Below are positions 43,664-51,950 of a DNA stretch of 64,000 nt, one piece after another (the first letter of the stretch is position 1; each line of letters opens with the position of its first letter). The stretch spans positions 240,815 through 304,814 of the forward strand of contig NZ_JAGGOI010000029.1 in the NCBI RefSeq assembly GCF_018614585.1. Reading direction: 5' to 3'. Both the position numbers and the translations under genes were made by a program. The DNA is from Streptomyces sp. ISL-1 (GTDB lineage: Bacteria; Actinomycetota; Actinomycetes; Streptomycetales; Streptomycetaceae). Below the pieces are notes generated by a model. The model was given only the letters and a program-made list of their open reading frames with translations, searched no databases and had not been told where the DNA came from.

Positions 43664-44008
43664 TCATTCGCTTCGGGGCGCGGCCGTGGGCGGCAGGCTC
43701 CGGGCATAGGCAGCGGCCTGTGAGATCCAGTCCTCGAGCGCCGACCCCGCGAGTGCGTCGGGAGCGACGAACACCATGGACTTCATCGTCCGGCCCGTGA
43801 AGTCCATGGGCCGCACGCCCGGGCGTTCCAGGGCGTCGGTGGCGCCGTCCGGCCCGAGCCTGATCATGAGGTCGTTGTGGACGACGCCGCAGAACATGTG
43901 GCCGCCCAGCAGGAACGCCAGTCCGCCGAACATCTTGCGTTCGCTGACTTCATCGGCCGGCGGCAGCGTTTCCCTGACTCGCTCGGCAAGATCCTCGTCG
44001 TACGGCAT
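43664..44008 (-). CDS. TfoX N-terminal-domain protein
   Basis: 114 residues: YDEDLAERVRETLPP, VSERKMFGGLAFLLGGHMFCGVVHNDLMIRLGP, GRTMKSMVFVAPDAL. This is the TfoX_N fold. It is common in actinobacteria outside any competence context; function unknown. It directly follows the SnoaL-like remnant. Confidence 0.85.
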   Translation of the reverse strand: MPYDEDLAERVRETLPPADEVSERKMFGGLAFLLGGHMFCGVVHNDLMIRLGPDGATDALERPGVRPMDFTGRTMKSMVFVAPDALAGSALEDWISQAAAYARSLPPTAAPRSE

Positions 44009-44409
44009 CTATGCCTCCTGTACGTCGGCAAGGTGGTCGGGCAGGCCGAACAGGGGGAAGAGGGCGGGGTCGGTGAAGCCGGTGATCTCGGCGATCGCAC
44101 CGTCGTCGACGGTGAGGACCATGATTCCGTAGGCAGAGGCTTTCGTCCCCTTGGGGTCGCGGACATAGGCGGCAAGGGCGGGCTGGCCATTGGCCCGGGT
44201 GGGAACCAGACTGATCTGGGTCAGGTCACCGCCCGCGGGGACGGTGGCGAAGAAGGATGCGATCGCGGGCCGCCCGCGGTAGGCCATGGGGTAGGGCGGG
44301 CGGACTCGAAACTGGCAACCGGCCCTCGGAACACGAAGTCGGCCGCCAGTGGCACGCCGCTGAAGTCCCCGTTCCCGCTGATCCAGGCCTCGTAGTAGGC
44401 ATCCACGAT
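44009..44409 (-). pseudogene. SnoaL/NTF2-like protein with a frameshift
   Basis: The reverse strand reads VDAYYEAWISGNGDFSGVPL, ADFVFRGPVASFES, then shifts frame near 44300 to YPMAYRGRPAIASFFATVPA, SAYGIMVLTVDDGAIAEITG and ALFPLFGLPDHLADVQEA. One base separates the halves. The restored protein (about 130 residues) is a typical NTF2-fold polyketide-cyclase-like protein. Confidence 0.6.
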
Positions 44410-44567
44410 TTCCTGGACTGTCGTGATCCCTCCAGCTGAGAGGTCGAAGGACCGGGCACGGCAGGTCCCTACCTATACAGACCCCGGGCAGTGCTCCGAA
44501 CTCATCGACCGGCCCGAAAGACACGTGGTGATCCGCGGAGCTGCGTCGCCGCTGGAACCTCGCATCG

Positions 44568-45401
44568 CTACGTCGCGTCACCAGGGCGGACTGTTCTTTC
44601 GGCGATCAGCGTGGCGTAGCCCAGGACGCTATCGGCCACGGCGTCGCGGGCCGCTTGAAGCACAGCTGGGGCCGCCTTCAGGTCGACGCCTGCGGCGGCG
44701 AGCTTGTCGGGAGCGGTCATGCGCAGCAGGTTCAGCCGGGCCTCGATCTGGTCGATCATGCGGACCATGGCCTGGTCGTGGCGCTCGGCTTTGATGGTGC
44801 GCAGTCCGGCGGCGGCCAGGATGTCCTCGTACTCGGCCAGCGGGCGGGCGTCGGCGATGCAGGCGATCCGCGCGGCGAGGCCGGTGAGCTCGGGCGGGAG
44901 TCGGTCGGGGGTAGCTGTGACGTCGGTGATGCCGACCCGTCCGCCGGGGCGCAGGACCCGGGCGAACTCGGCTGCGGCCTGCGCTTTGTCGGGGAAGGTG
45001 CACAGCGCGCACTCGCACACCACCGCGTCGAACATCCCGTCCGGGTAGGGCAGGTGCTCCGCGTCGCCGGTGACGAACACCGCCCGTTCCGCAAGCCCTG
45101 CGGCCTGCGCCGCTCCCTGAGCGAGGGCGGTGTTGCCGGGTGCGTAGTCCACGCCGTCCACCCGTACGCCGTAGATGCCGGCGAGGAGGAGGGCGGTGGT
45201 GCCGCGGCCCGAGGCCACGTCCAGGACGCGGCCGTTCTCGGTGAGTCTGAGAGTGTCGGCGAGACGGCGGGTCAGGGCGGTGCCGCCGGGATGGTAGGAG
45301 TCGCCAAGCAGCAGAGCGACGACGTCGGAGGAGTACGCGGCAGCACAGCAGGCTTTGAGCTCATCGCCCATCGCGGGTGGGCGGGCGTTCTGGTCAGTCA
45401 T
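44568..45401 (-). CDS. SAM-dependent methyltransferase
   Basis: 277 residues from ATG 45401. Motif I is VLDVASGRGTTALLLA (residues 59-74), then VDGVDYAP, DAEHLPYPDGMFDAVVCECALCTFPDKAQAAAEFARVLRPGGRVGITDVT. It resembles UbiE/arsenite methyltransferases; cysteines in KACCAAAYSSDVV and CECALC are notable. It overlaps the radical-SAM gene by 4 bases, so it belongs to one operon. The substrate is unknown. Confidence 0.85.
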   Translation of the reverse strand: MTDQNARPPAMGDELKACCAAAYSSDVVALLLGDSYHPGGTALTRRLADTLRLTENGRVLDVASGRGTTALLLAGIYGVRVDGVDYAPGNTALAQGAAQAAGLAERAVFVTGDAEHLPYPDGMFDAVVCECALCTFPDKAQAAAEFARVLRPGGRVGITDVTATPDRLPPELTGLAARIACIADARPLAEYEDILAAAGLRTIKAERHDQAMVRMIDQIEARLNLLRMTAPDKLAAAGVDLKAAPAVLQAARDAVADSVLGYATLIAERTVRPGDAT

Positions 45402-46981
45402 CGTGTGCCCTCCTCGGCGGCGGGCCGGGGCTTGGTGCTGCGGGCGGTCTTGGAGCCGTAAGGGGTGTCGGTGAGCCGCCCGGCGAGCGGCAGGGCGTTG
45501 GGCACCACCGGGGCGACGGGCAGGCCGGACATCTGGGCGCGGACCTGTTCGCGGTAGCCGACGGAGTTGTAGGCGCAGAACGGGATGAGCCGTCCGTCGG
45601 GGGTGATCTCCTCGACGCAGCACTTCATCAGTTGTTTGACGTTGAGGGTGTAGGGGTCCTGGAAGTCTTGCACCACGATCATGAAGGCTTTGTCGTTGAG
45701 GTCCTTGACGGCCTGGGGCAGGTCGATGCCGCAGGCGTCCGCGCAGTTGAGGGCCTCGGTGGTGGCCCGCAGCTGCTCCTGGGTGGTTTCCGTGCCCATG
45801 AACGCGGAGGCCGACCAGAGTTTCTCCAGCGCCTCGCGGATCCCGGCGTCGGGCATCACGCGGTTGGTGACGTAGTCGAGGTAGTCCTCGATCTGGAGCA
45901 GCCGGGGAATGGGGACGACGGTGCAGTTGCCGGGTTCGCCGTCGACGAGCAGGTAGGTGATGGAGCGGCAGGTGGGAAAGCAGCAGGGGACGGGGAAGAA
46001 GTCGCCCTTCTGAAACCACTGGGGTCGCTGGGCGTTGATCAGTTTGATGACGTCGGGGTTGGTGAGCCGGTTCAGCGGATCGAACTCGACATGTCGGCCG
46101 GAGTGGGTGACCGGCTGGAAGGCCACCGAGCGCACGGCGGGGTGGTCGATGCCGTACTCGATGATCGCCCCGAGCTCGTGCTCGTTCAGGCCGCGTTCGA
46201 CGGCCGCGACGAGGGTGACGGTCAGGCCTGCCTCCGCGCAGTTGTCCAGGGCCCGCTGCTTGAACGTGCGCAGATCGCGGCCGCGGATCTCAAGGTGGGT
46301 GCGCTCGTCGAAGCCGTCGAACTGGAGGTAGACGTTCACCGACTTGCCCGGCGCCTGGTTGCGTTTGGCGAGTTCGGCGACGAAGTTCTTGTCGGTGGCC
46401 AGGCGGATGCCGTTGGTGTTGAGGTTGACGTTCCTGATCGGGCGGGCCTGGGCGAGGTTGATGAAGTCCAGGATGTGCTTGTGGATGGTGGGCTCCCCAC
46501 CGGAGAACATCACCACCTCCGCCTCGCCCTCTGACTCCACGAACGCATCCAGCATCCGCGCGCACTGCTCGTGGGTGATGGAGTAGCCGTCGCTCTGGTG
46601 GCCGGAGTCAGCGAAGCAGATCGGGCAGTCCAGGTTGCAGCCGGTGTTGACCTCGATGATGCCCAGGCATGCGTGCTGCTTGTGCTCCGGGCACAGCCCG
46701 CAGTCGCTGGGGCAGCCATCCCTCACCTCGGTCTGGAACACCAGGGGGATCGTGCCGGGCTTGTTGAAGCGGGCTGAGGACAGGTACTCCTCCGCGTCCC
46801 CGTAGACCAGCGCCTCGAACTCACCGTGCTCCTTGCAGCGTTTACGCAGATAGACCTTGTTCTCACGGATGTTGACCTGCGCGTCGACCGGTGTCTTGCA
46901 CAACGGGCAGATCGACTTGGTGAACTCCACGAACACCTCGTCCCGGTCCACCTTGCGCCGTGGCGCTGGTGCCTGGGTCAT
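45398..46981 (-). CDS. Radical SAM protein (MJ0619/COG1964-like)
   Basis: 527 residues from ATG 46981. The N-terminal zinc-type domain has CPLCKT and RKRCKEHGEFE. The radical SAM cluster motif CNLDCPIC is at residues 115-122, followed by VMFSGGEPTIHKHI. The layout resembles the archaeal pterin C-methylating MJ0619 family and MoaA-like enzymes. Further cysteines lie in the middle (VPCCFPTCRS) and near the C-terminus (LMKCCVEEI) and may bind extra Fe-S clusters. It makes a carbon-centred radical for methylation or rearrangement; here coupled with a methyltransferase. Confidence 0.85.
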   Translation of the reverse strand: MTQAPAPRRKVDRDEVFVEFTKSICPLCKTPVDAQVNIRENKVYLRKRCKEHGEFEALVYGDAEEYLSSARFNKPGTIPLVFQTEVRDGCPSDCGLCPEHKQHACLGIIEVNTGCNLDCPICFADSGHQSDGYSITHEQCARMLDAFVESEGEAEVVMFSGGEPTIHKHILDFINLAQARPIRNVNLNTNGIRLATDKNFVAELAKRNQAPGKSVNVYLQFDGFDERTHLEIRGRDLRTFKQRALDNCAEAGLTVTLVAAVERGLNEHELGAIIEYGIDHPAVRSVAFQPVTHSGRHVEFDPLNRLTNPDVIKLINAQRPQWFQKGDFFPVPCCFPTCRSITYLLVDGEPGNCTVVPIPRLLQIEDYLDYVTNRVMPDAGIREALEKLWSASAFMGTETTQEQLRATTEALNCADACGIDLPQAVKDLNDKAFMIVVQDFQDPYTLNVKQLMKCCVEEITPDGRLIPFCAYNSVGYREQVRAQMSGLPVAPVVPNALPLAGRLTDTPYGSKTARSTKPRPAAEEGTR

Positions 46982-47030
46982 CTCGGCTCTCCACTCGAAA
47001 GGGGCCCGGGCCGTGAACCCGGGCCGATGG

Positions 47031-47276
47031 TCACCGCGCCTCACCACGACCGCGGTGGGCCCGGCGTCGCAGGGCATGGACGACAGCGATGAGAGCGGTG
47101 AGCACCATCACCGCACCGACGGTGATCAGCAAGGGACTGCCTCGCGCACCGCCGACCGTGACAGCCGCGCCGCCGGCCACCAGCAGCGGGCCCCCGCAGG
47201 ACAGCACCAGCAGCAGCCCGGCACCGACGGCGGCCGACATGCCGCGCAGGCCGGAGCGTTCACCGGATGCGGGCAT
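47031..47276 (-). CDS. Small two-helix membrane protein
   Basis: 81 residues: AAVGAGLLLVLSCGGPLLVAGG and PLLITVGAVMVLTALIAVVHAL, with a basic tail RRRAHRGRGEAR. It overlaps the MauE-like gene end by 17 bases. CGGP in the first helix is like small mercury/arsenic or redox membrane proteins. Confidence 0.7.
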   Translation of the reverse strand: MPASGERSGLRGMSAAVGAGLLLVLSCGGPLLVAGGAAVTVGGARGSPLLITVGAVMVLTALIAVVHALRRRAHRGRGEAR

Positions 47277-47778
47277 CAGGATCGGCCTCCTCCATCACGG
47301 GCGGGGATTGTGCGGGCGCAGCGGTCTCGTCCAGCTCGGGACCCCTGCTCGGGACGGCCCGTTGGGCAGTCGCGGCAGCAGCCTTGCGGGCCCCGTGCAG
47401 CAGCAGCCCCGCGTAGAGCAGCATCAGGGCATCCTGGGCGAGCACGAACCAGCTCAGCCGCTGGGACAGGTAGATCCCGAAGCAGCCGCAGTTGGTCACG
47501 GTGAGCCCGCGTGCATACGCCTGCACGGCGAGGAACGTCCACATCACCGAGACGGCCGTGAACACCCACACCGGGGCAAGCGCCTTGGACCGCGGGCGGG
47601 CCAGGAACCAGACCCCGCACACCAGCTCGCCCGCGATCAGTGCCACGGCCAGCGCGGTCGCGGCGACGCCGTCGACCAGCCCGTAGGCGGCCAGAATCCC
47701 GGGCATGTGCCCGAAGGAGGCGAGCTGGCCGACCGCCATCACCGTATACACCGCACCCAGCACGATCCGCAGCACCAT
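47260..47778 (-). CDS. MauE/DoxX-family membrane protein
   Basis: 172 residues, about four transmembrane helices: VLRIVLGAVYTVMAVGQLASFGHMPGILAAYGLV, ALAVALIAGELVCGVWFLA, VWVFTAVSVMWTFLAVQAY, then NCGCFG and WFVLAQDALMLLYAGLLL. NCGCFG is the MauE hallmark, the cysteine pair used in thiol relay or disulfide formation. First gene of the minus-strand cluster. Confidence 0.85.
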   Translation of the reverse strand: MVLRIVLGAVYTVMAVGQLASFGHMPGILAAYGLVDGVAATALAVALIAGELVCGVWFLARPRSKALAPVWVFTAVSVMWTFLAVQAYARGLTVTNCGCFGIYLSQRLSWFVLAQDALMLLYAGLLLHGARKAAAATAQRAVPSRGPELDETAAPAQSPPVMEEADPDARIR

Positions 47779-47924
47779 GCTCCGAACGTAAGCCGTGCTG
47801 GAAGCCGAGAACTGTAAGCGCGCTCACCGAACAGACACCCCACGCACGAGAACATCAGCAGCACGGGACCCGTCTTCGGCGGGTGCGTATCACGCGGATC
47901 CCGTGTGGTCAGGGGTGATGCCCG

Positions 47925-48950
47925 GTGAACGCTCAGAACAAGCCCAAGCCAGATCGTCGGCAGGTCATCAAGGGCGCCGGGGTGATCGGGGGAGTCGTCG
48001 TCCTGCTCCTGGGCGGAGGCGTCATCGGCTGGCAGGCCATCTCCGACCGCCCGTCCGAGACGGTGCCAGCAGTGCAGCCGGGCCAGGATCCGTCGCTGGA
48101 GACACTGGCCGGTGCGGCGGTCTCCGGCGGACCGGGCAAGGACGGGATCCCCTCCGTCGACCGGCCCCGGTTCGTCGCGGCGCGCGAGGCGGGCTTCCTC
48201 GCGGACGACGAGCCGGTGTTCGGACTGGAGTACCGCGGAGAGGTACGGGCCTATCCGCAGCAGGTGCTGGTATGGCACGAGATCGTCAACGACACCGTGG
48301 CCGGTGAGCCGCTGGCGGTCACCTACTGCCCGCTCACCGGCACGGTGATCGGATTCCGCACGCCGCCCGGCACACCGGAGCTGACGTTCGGCACCACCGG
48401 CAAACTCGTCAACTCCAACCTGCTGATGTACGACCGGCAGACCGGCTCCGAGTGGCCCCAGCTGCTCGGCACCGCGATCAGCGGCCCGCTCAAAGGCACG
48501 AAGCTGGACACCGTCCCCCTGGTGTGGACCACCTGGAAGGACTGGCGCACCGCGCATCCCGACACCCGCGTGTTGTCCACCGACACCGGCGCCCTGCGCA
48601 GTTACGGCAGCGATCCCTACGGCTCCTACCCGGATCGCAGCGGCTACTACGTCAAGGGCCGCCCGTTCTTCCCGGTACTGGCCACCAGCGACCGCTTCCC
48701 CGACAAGGACGTCGTGATCGGCGTACGGGTCGGCGAGCAGCGGCTGGCGATCCACAAAGACCTCGTCCGCAAGGCCCAGACTGTGCACGGCGAAGTCGCG
48801 GGCACACAGGTCGTCGCGCGCTGGGACGAGAGGCTCGACACGGCCCGTGTCCTCCAGCGCGTCGGCGAGAAGTGGGAGCCCGCAGACTTCCTCGACTCCA
48901 TGTGGTTCGCCTGGTACGCCTTCTACCCGAACACCCAAGTCCGGCAATGA
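47925..48950 (+). CDS. DUF3179-domain protein, membrane-anchored
   Basis: 341 residues from GTG 47925 (GGGGTGATGCCC). N-terminal signal-anchor (VIGGVVVLLLGGGVIGW). DUF3179: ...GKDGIPSVDRPRFVAA...LVWHEIVNDTVAGEPLAVTYCPLTGTVIGF, with conserved TYCPL cysteine, LVNSNLLMYDRQTGSEWPQ, and YGSDPYGSY. It acts outside the membrane, function unknown. Divergent from the MauE/radical-SAM operon and overlaps the next gene by 4 bases. Confidence 0.88.
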   Translation: MNAQNKPKPDRRQVIKGAGVIGGVVVLLLGGGVIGWQAISDRPSETVPAVQPGQDPSLETLAGAAVSGGPGKDGIPSVDRPRFVAAREAGFLADDEPVFGLEYRGEVRAYPQQVLVWHEIVNDTVAGEPLAVTYCPLTGTVIGFRTPPGTPELTFGTTGKLVNSNLLMYDRQTGSEWPQLLGTAISGPLKGTKLDTVPLVWTTWKDWRTAHPDTRVLSTDTGALRSYGSDPYGSYPDRSGYYVKGRPFFPVLATSDRFPDKDVVIGVRVGEQRLAIHKDLVRKAQTVHGEVAGTQVVARWDERLDTARVLQRVGEKWEPADFLDSMWFAWYAFYPNTQVRQ

Positions 48951-49639
48951 ACAGGCTCCTGACCACGCTCGCCAGGGCAGGCGATGCCTGGGACGCCACC
49001 CTCGCCGCCACCGTGGCCACTCCTCGCCGGGCGCGCGCCGCTCTCGCCGTACGCCGTCACCGGCGGGTCGCACTGGCGGCTGCGGCGCTGGTGCTGGTGG
49101 CGTACCTGTTCTCCATCGGTGATCTCGCGGTGTCGGCCTCCGGCCGGTTCACCGGCGTGCCCGTCTTCCAGTCCGCCCCTGGGCAGCTCTTCCAAACGCG
49201 GGCGCCGTACCTGTTCGAGCCGGTGCTCGCGCTCCATTCGACGCCGCACGCGGCGGTGTTCCTCAGCCCGGTGAACCTGCTGCTCGGCGCGGTCGTCGCC
49301 GCGCTCGTCGGCTGTAACATCGCGGTCGCCGGGCTGGCGGCACGGCAGGTGGCCTCCTGCCGACGCACCAGGTACGCGCGGCTGCTCGGCGTCCTCCCGG
49401 CGTTCCTCCTCGGCTTCGCCTGCTGCGTACCGACGCTCCTGCTCGTCCTCGGCGCCGGCACCGCCGCAGCACTCCTGCCGGTGCTGATCCCGCTGCGCCC
49501 GGTGTTCTATCCGCTCACGCTGGTAATGCTGATCAGCACGCTGGTGTGGGGTACGTCCCGGCTGGACACAACCCCATACACCGTCCAGGCCGGGGAATCA
49601 CCCATCCCCGAGCAGAGCAGTGATCGTCCGGAACGATAA
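48947..49639 (+). CDS. Integral membrane protein with DUF3179 partner
   Basis: 230 residues, about five helices: VALAAAALVLVAYLFSIGDLAV, PVNLLLGAVVAALVGCNIAVAGLAA, LLGVLPAFLLGFACCVPTLLLVLGAGTAAALLPVL, FYPLTLVMLISTLVW. It includes a membrane FACCVPT cysteine pair. The start overlaps the DUF3179 stop (ATGA). The cysteines resemble those of copper or thiol-redox membrane proteins. Confidence 0.75.
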   Translation: MNRLLTTLARAGDAWDATLAATVATPRRARAALAVRRHRRVALAAAALVLVAYLFSIGDLAVSASGRFTGVPVFQSAPGQLFQTRAPYLFEPVLALHSTPHAAVFLSPVNLLLGAVVAALVGCNIAVAGLAARQVASCRRTRYARLLGVLPAFLLGFACCVPTLLLVLGAGTAAALLPVLIPLRPVFYPLTLVMLISTLVWGTSRLDTTPYTVQAGESPIPEQSSDRPER

Positions 49640-49664
49640 GTGCCGGGAAACCCCTTTCCGGGGA

Positions 49665-49958
49665 TCAATCGCGTGCGTGTGGTGGGGGCAGCCAGCAGAA
49701 CACCGCACACCGCAGCGCCCGGACCAACCGGTCGCCTACGCGCTCGCGCAGCGACGCGGGGCCGACACCGGAGGGCTCGGCCGCGTCCGCGGGCAGATTG
49801 TCCAGCAGTGGGCTCAGCTCGTCCTGAGAGCGAGCTCGCATGGCCCGTCCGGCGCGGTCCTCGAATTCCGGCTCGTCCAATCGGCCCTCGGCGTACGCCG
49901 TCTTGAGGCGTTCGAGGGCTTGTTCCCGCTCGGCGTGTCCGATGCGCAGTGACGGCAT
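49665..49958 (-). CDS. DUF1707 (SHOCT-like) domain protein
   Basis: 97 residues from ATG 49958 (AGGAGG upstream). LRIGHAEREQALERLKTAYAEGRLDEPEFEDRAGRAMRARSQDELSPLLDNLP is DUF1707. It is usually a membrane-associated regulatory helix pair; here the C-terminal membrane part is only a short segment. Convergent with the membrane gene. Confidence 0.85.
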   Translation of the reverse strand: MPSLRIGHAEREQALERLKTAYAEGRLDEPEFEDRAGRAMRARSQDELSPLLDNLPADAAEPSGVGPASLRERVGDRLVRALRCAVFCWLPPPHARD

Positions 49959-50085
49959 GGCGGGCCTCCTGTTTCCAGGATATTGCGCTGCGGAACGGCA
50001 CTGAGCACGCTCACGTTCCGGCCCCGGGGCGAGCGCCTACCGTGAGCGCACCGCATCCCGCGCGCCCGAAGAAAGGCCGGCCGTC

Positions 50086-50751
50086 GTGCCTGTATCCGAC
50101 CTCACCGACAGCCGCGCCGCGACCAACGCCCTGCTGGGGGCGCTGAAACAGGATCGCTGGAGACCTCACGCCGTCGCACGTTTCCTGTGGCAGGCCGCGG
50201 ACCGGTCAGTACGGCAGGCGGCCTGCCGCCCCCGGGCGCTCGCACAGATCACCGCCCTGCACGGAATGCTGCTCGCCCTCACCCAAACCCAGGAGGGGCG
50301 GAGATGGGTGGCGACCAGCTGGACTCTGGGCGCCCTCCATCTGGGCCTGCTGGAGCACCGCGACCGTCTCTCGCCGGCCGATGCGCTCACCCTGCTGCGC
50401 GGCAACCTCCCCGCCACGACCGTGGGGTCGAGTCGCTTCTCGGGCGTGCTGGCGATCGCCTCGGACCTCGCCGACGGCCACCTGGCCCGCCACCAAGCCA
50501 CCGTGTCCCCGTTCGGCGATTACGCCGACTCCTTCGCCGACGCGGCGTTCTGGACCTGGCTCGTCCTGCGGCACGAACCCAGCCGTGCGGTACGGGCGGC
50601 GGCGATCGCCGCGTGGGCGCTACCGGTCGCCACGGTCAGCGCCCTCGCCATCAGCCGCGGCACGATGCCGGAGCGGCCCCGCCCCGCGCTGCTGGGCCCG
50701 GCCGCCGCGATGCAGGGGATCGTCGCCGTGCGGCATCTGCTGCGCCGCTGA
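50086..50751 (+). CDS. CDP-alcohol phosphatidyltransferase-like enzyme
   Basis: 221 residues from GTG 50086 (AAGAAAGG upstream). The complete catalytic motif D-x2-DG-x2-AR-x8-G-x3-D-x3-D is seen in SDLADGHLARHQATVSPFGDYADSFADAAF (about residues 127-154). Several hydrophobic helices follow. It transfers a phosphatidyl group to an alcohol (glycerol phosphate, inositol or similar). An unusual N-terminal 110-residue soluble stretch precedes the motif. Confidence 0.8.
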   Translation: MPVSDLTDSRAATNALLGALKQDRWRPHAVARFLWQAADRSVRQAACRPRALAQITALHGMLLALTQTQEGRRWVATSWTLGALHLGLLEHRDRLSPADALTLLRGNLPATTVGSSRFSGVLAIASDLADGHLARHQATVSPFGDYADSFADAAFWTWLVLRHEPSRAVRAAAIAAWALPVATVSALAISRGTMPERPRPALLGPAAAMQGIVAVRHLLRR

Positions 50752-51124
50752 CGGACGGACGAACGGCGGGCAGGTGCGGGTGCCTGCGACGTGCGGAGAC
50801 GTTGGGCCGTCACTTGTTCGGGGCACTATGAGGGTTTCGCAATGGTGCTGAGGCTCCTTCAAGAATCCTGAAGTTCTGCTGTCTGGGACGAACTTCGGTG
50901 GGTGATGGTGTGGCGCTGACGGTGGTGCGGGAGATCCGGCGTCCCTTTGACCCAGATGGCCAGGCGATCGAGGACTTCGAGACGGACGTGCTGTCCGGTA
51001 CGCGAACGCCGCCCGCAACCTCATGGCCAGCCACCTGGAAGCGGATCAGAGTGCTCCGAGCGACCTTCTCTGAGTTCAGTCCTCCCGCGCCCCGCTACCC
51101 GCCCTCGGAAACCGGTGCAGTCGG
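50752..51124. other. Intergenic region with a possible integrase scrap
   Basis: About 370 bases. A plus-strand piece at about 50898-51010 (VALTVVREIRRPFDPDGQAI then EDFETDVLSGT) looks like the N-terminus of a tyrosine integrase but ends at once. Otherwise empty. Confidence 0.35.
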
Positions 51125-51547
51125 TCAGGACCGTACGGCGGAGGGGGCCGGGGTGTCCTGTCGCAGGCGGGTGCGGAGGGTGGCGGCGAAGTCCTCGGCG
51201 CGGGAGAGCTGAACGCGGAGCTTGTCGACCTGTTCCGCGGCGGCCTGCTCGTACTCGCGTACGCGGTCCAGCAGGACGTCGCGTTCGCTGGAGTCGAGGT
51301 CGCTGTCGGCGTCGAGGCGGTCGGTGGCGTCGAGCAGGTCGCGCATCTGGTCGAGGGTGAAGCCGAGCGGCTTCATCCGGCGGATGACCATGAGCCGCTG
51401 CACGTCACTCTCGGTGTAGAGGCGGAATCCGCCCTGCGAGCGAGCGGAGGGGACGACGAGCCCGGTCTCCTCGTAATGCCGGATGGTGCGCAGGGACAGT
51501 TCGGTCCGCGCGGCGACCTCGCCGATCTGCATGTGCTTGCCGTCCAC
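51125..51547 (-). CDS. MerR-family transcriptional regulator
   Basis: 140 residues from ATG at 51547 (or Met6). MQIGEVAARTELSLRTIRHYEETGLVVPSARSQGGFRLYTESDVQRL is a clear MerR HTH, followed by a coiled-coil dimer helix. No metal-binding cysteines are present, so the effector is not a thiophilic metal. It is divergent from a SulP transporter with a MerR-type operator between them. Confidence 0.92.
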   Translation of the reverse strand: MDGKHMQIGEVAARTELSLRTIRHYEETGLVVPSARSQGGFRLYTESDVQRLMVIRRMKPLGFTLDQMRDLLDATDRLDADSDLDSSERDVLLDRVREYEQAAAEQVDKLRVQLSRAEDFAATLRTRLRQDTPAPSAVRS

Positions 51548-51607
51548 GCCCGTGATCCTCTGGCCTTCTCGTTCCTGGTGGGCCGCAGCCCCTACTACCT
51601 CAGCAGC

Positions 51608-51631
51608 CTCTACTCTAACGTTAGGGTAGAG
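51608..51631. promoter_or_regulatory. MerR operator dyad
   Basis: CTCTACTCTAACGTTAGGGTAGAG: a 24-bp dyad with one mismatched pair, centred 73 bases upstream of the merR start. It has the size and symmetry of MerR operators. It may control merR and the SulP gene. Confidence 0.65.
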
Positions 51632-51950
51632 TTGCTGGTGGCGAGGGCGGTGTGGAGCTGCCTCGCTTCAACCGTGTCGGGGCCGATGGTGCCCCCGGTG
51701 AAGTTCCGATTCTTGCAGGAGAGAGCGTGCGCCAGCCCACGATGCCCAGTGCCGCCGCCTGCCCGCCGTGACGCTTCGCCCCTGACGAGAGTGCCAGCCG
51801 CCCATTTTTCCCGGCCCCCGCTCCGTCCCTCATGACTTCCGGCCCGACCTTGCGGGCCGTCCGCGGGGTGCCGCCCGGCCCCTCCGCGTCCTCCCGCACG
51901 CCCCGGCCTGCCGGCGTGGGTGTGCCTGAGTACGACAGGTACCTGCTTCC

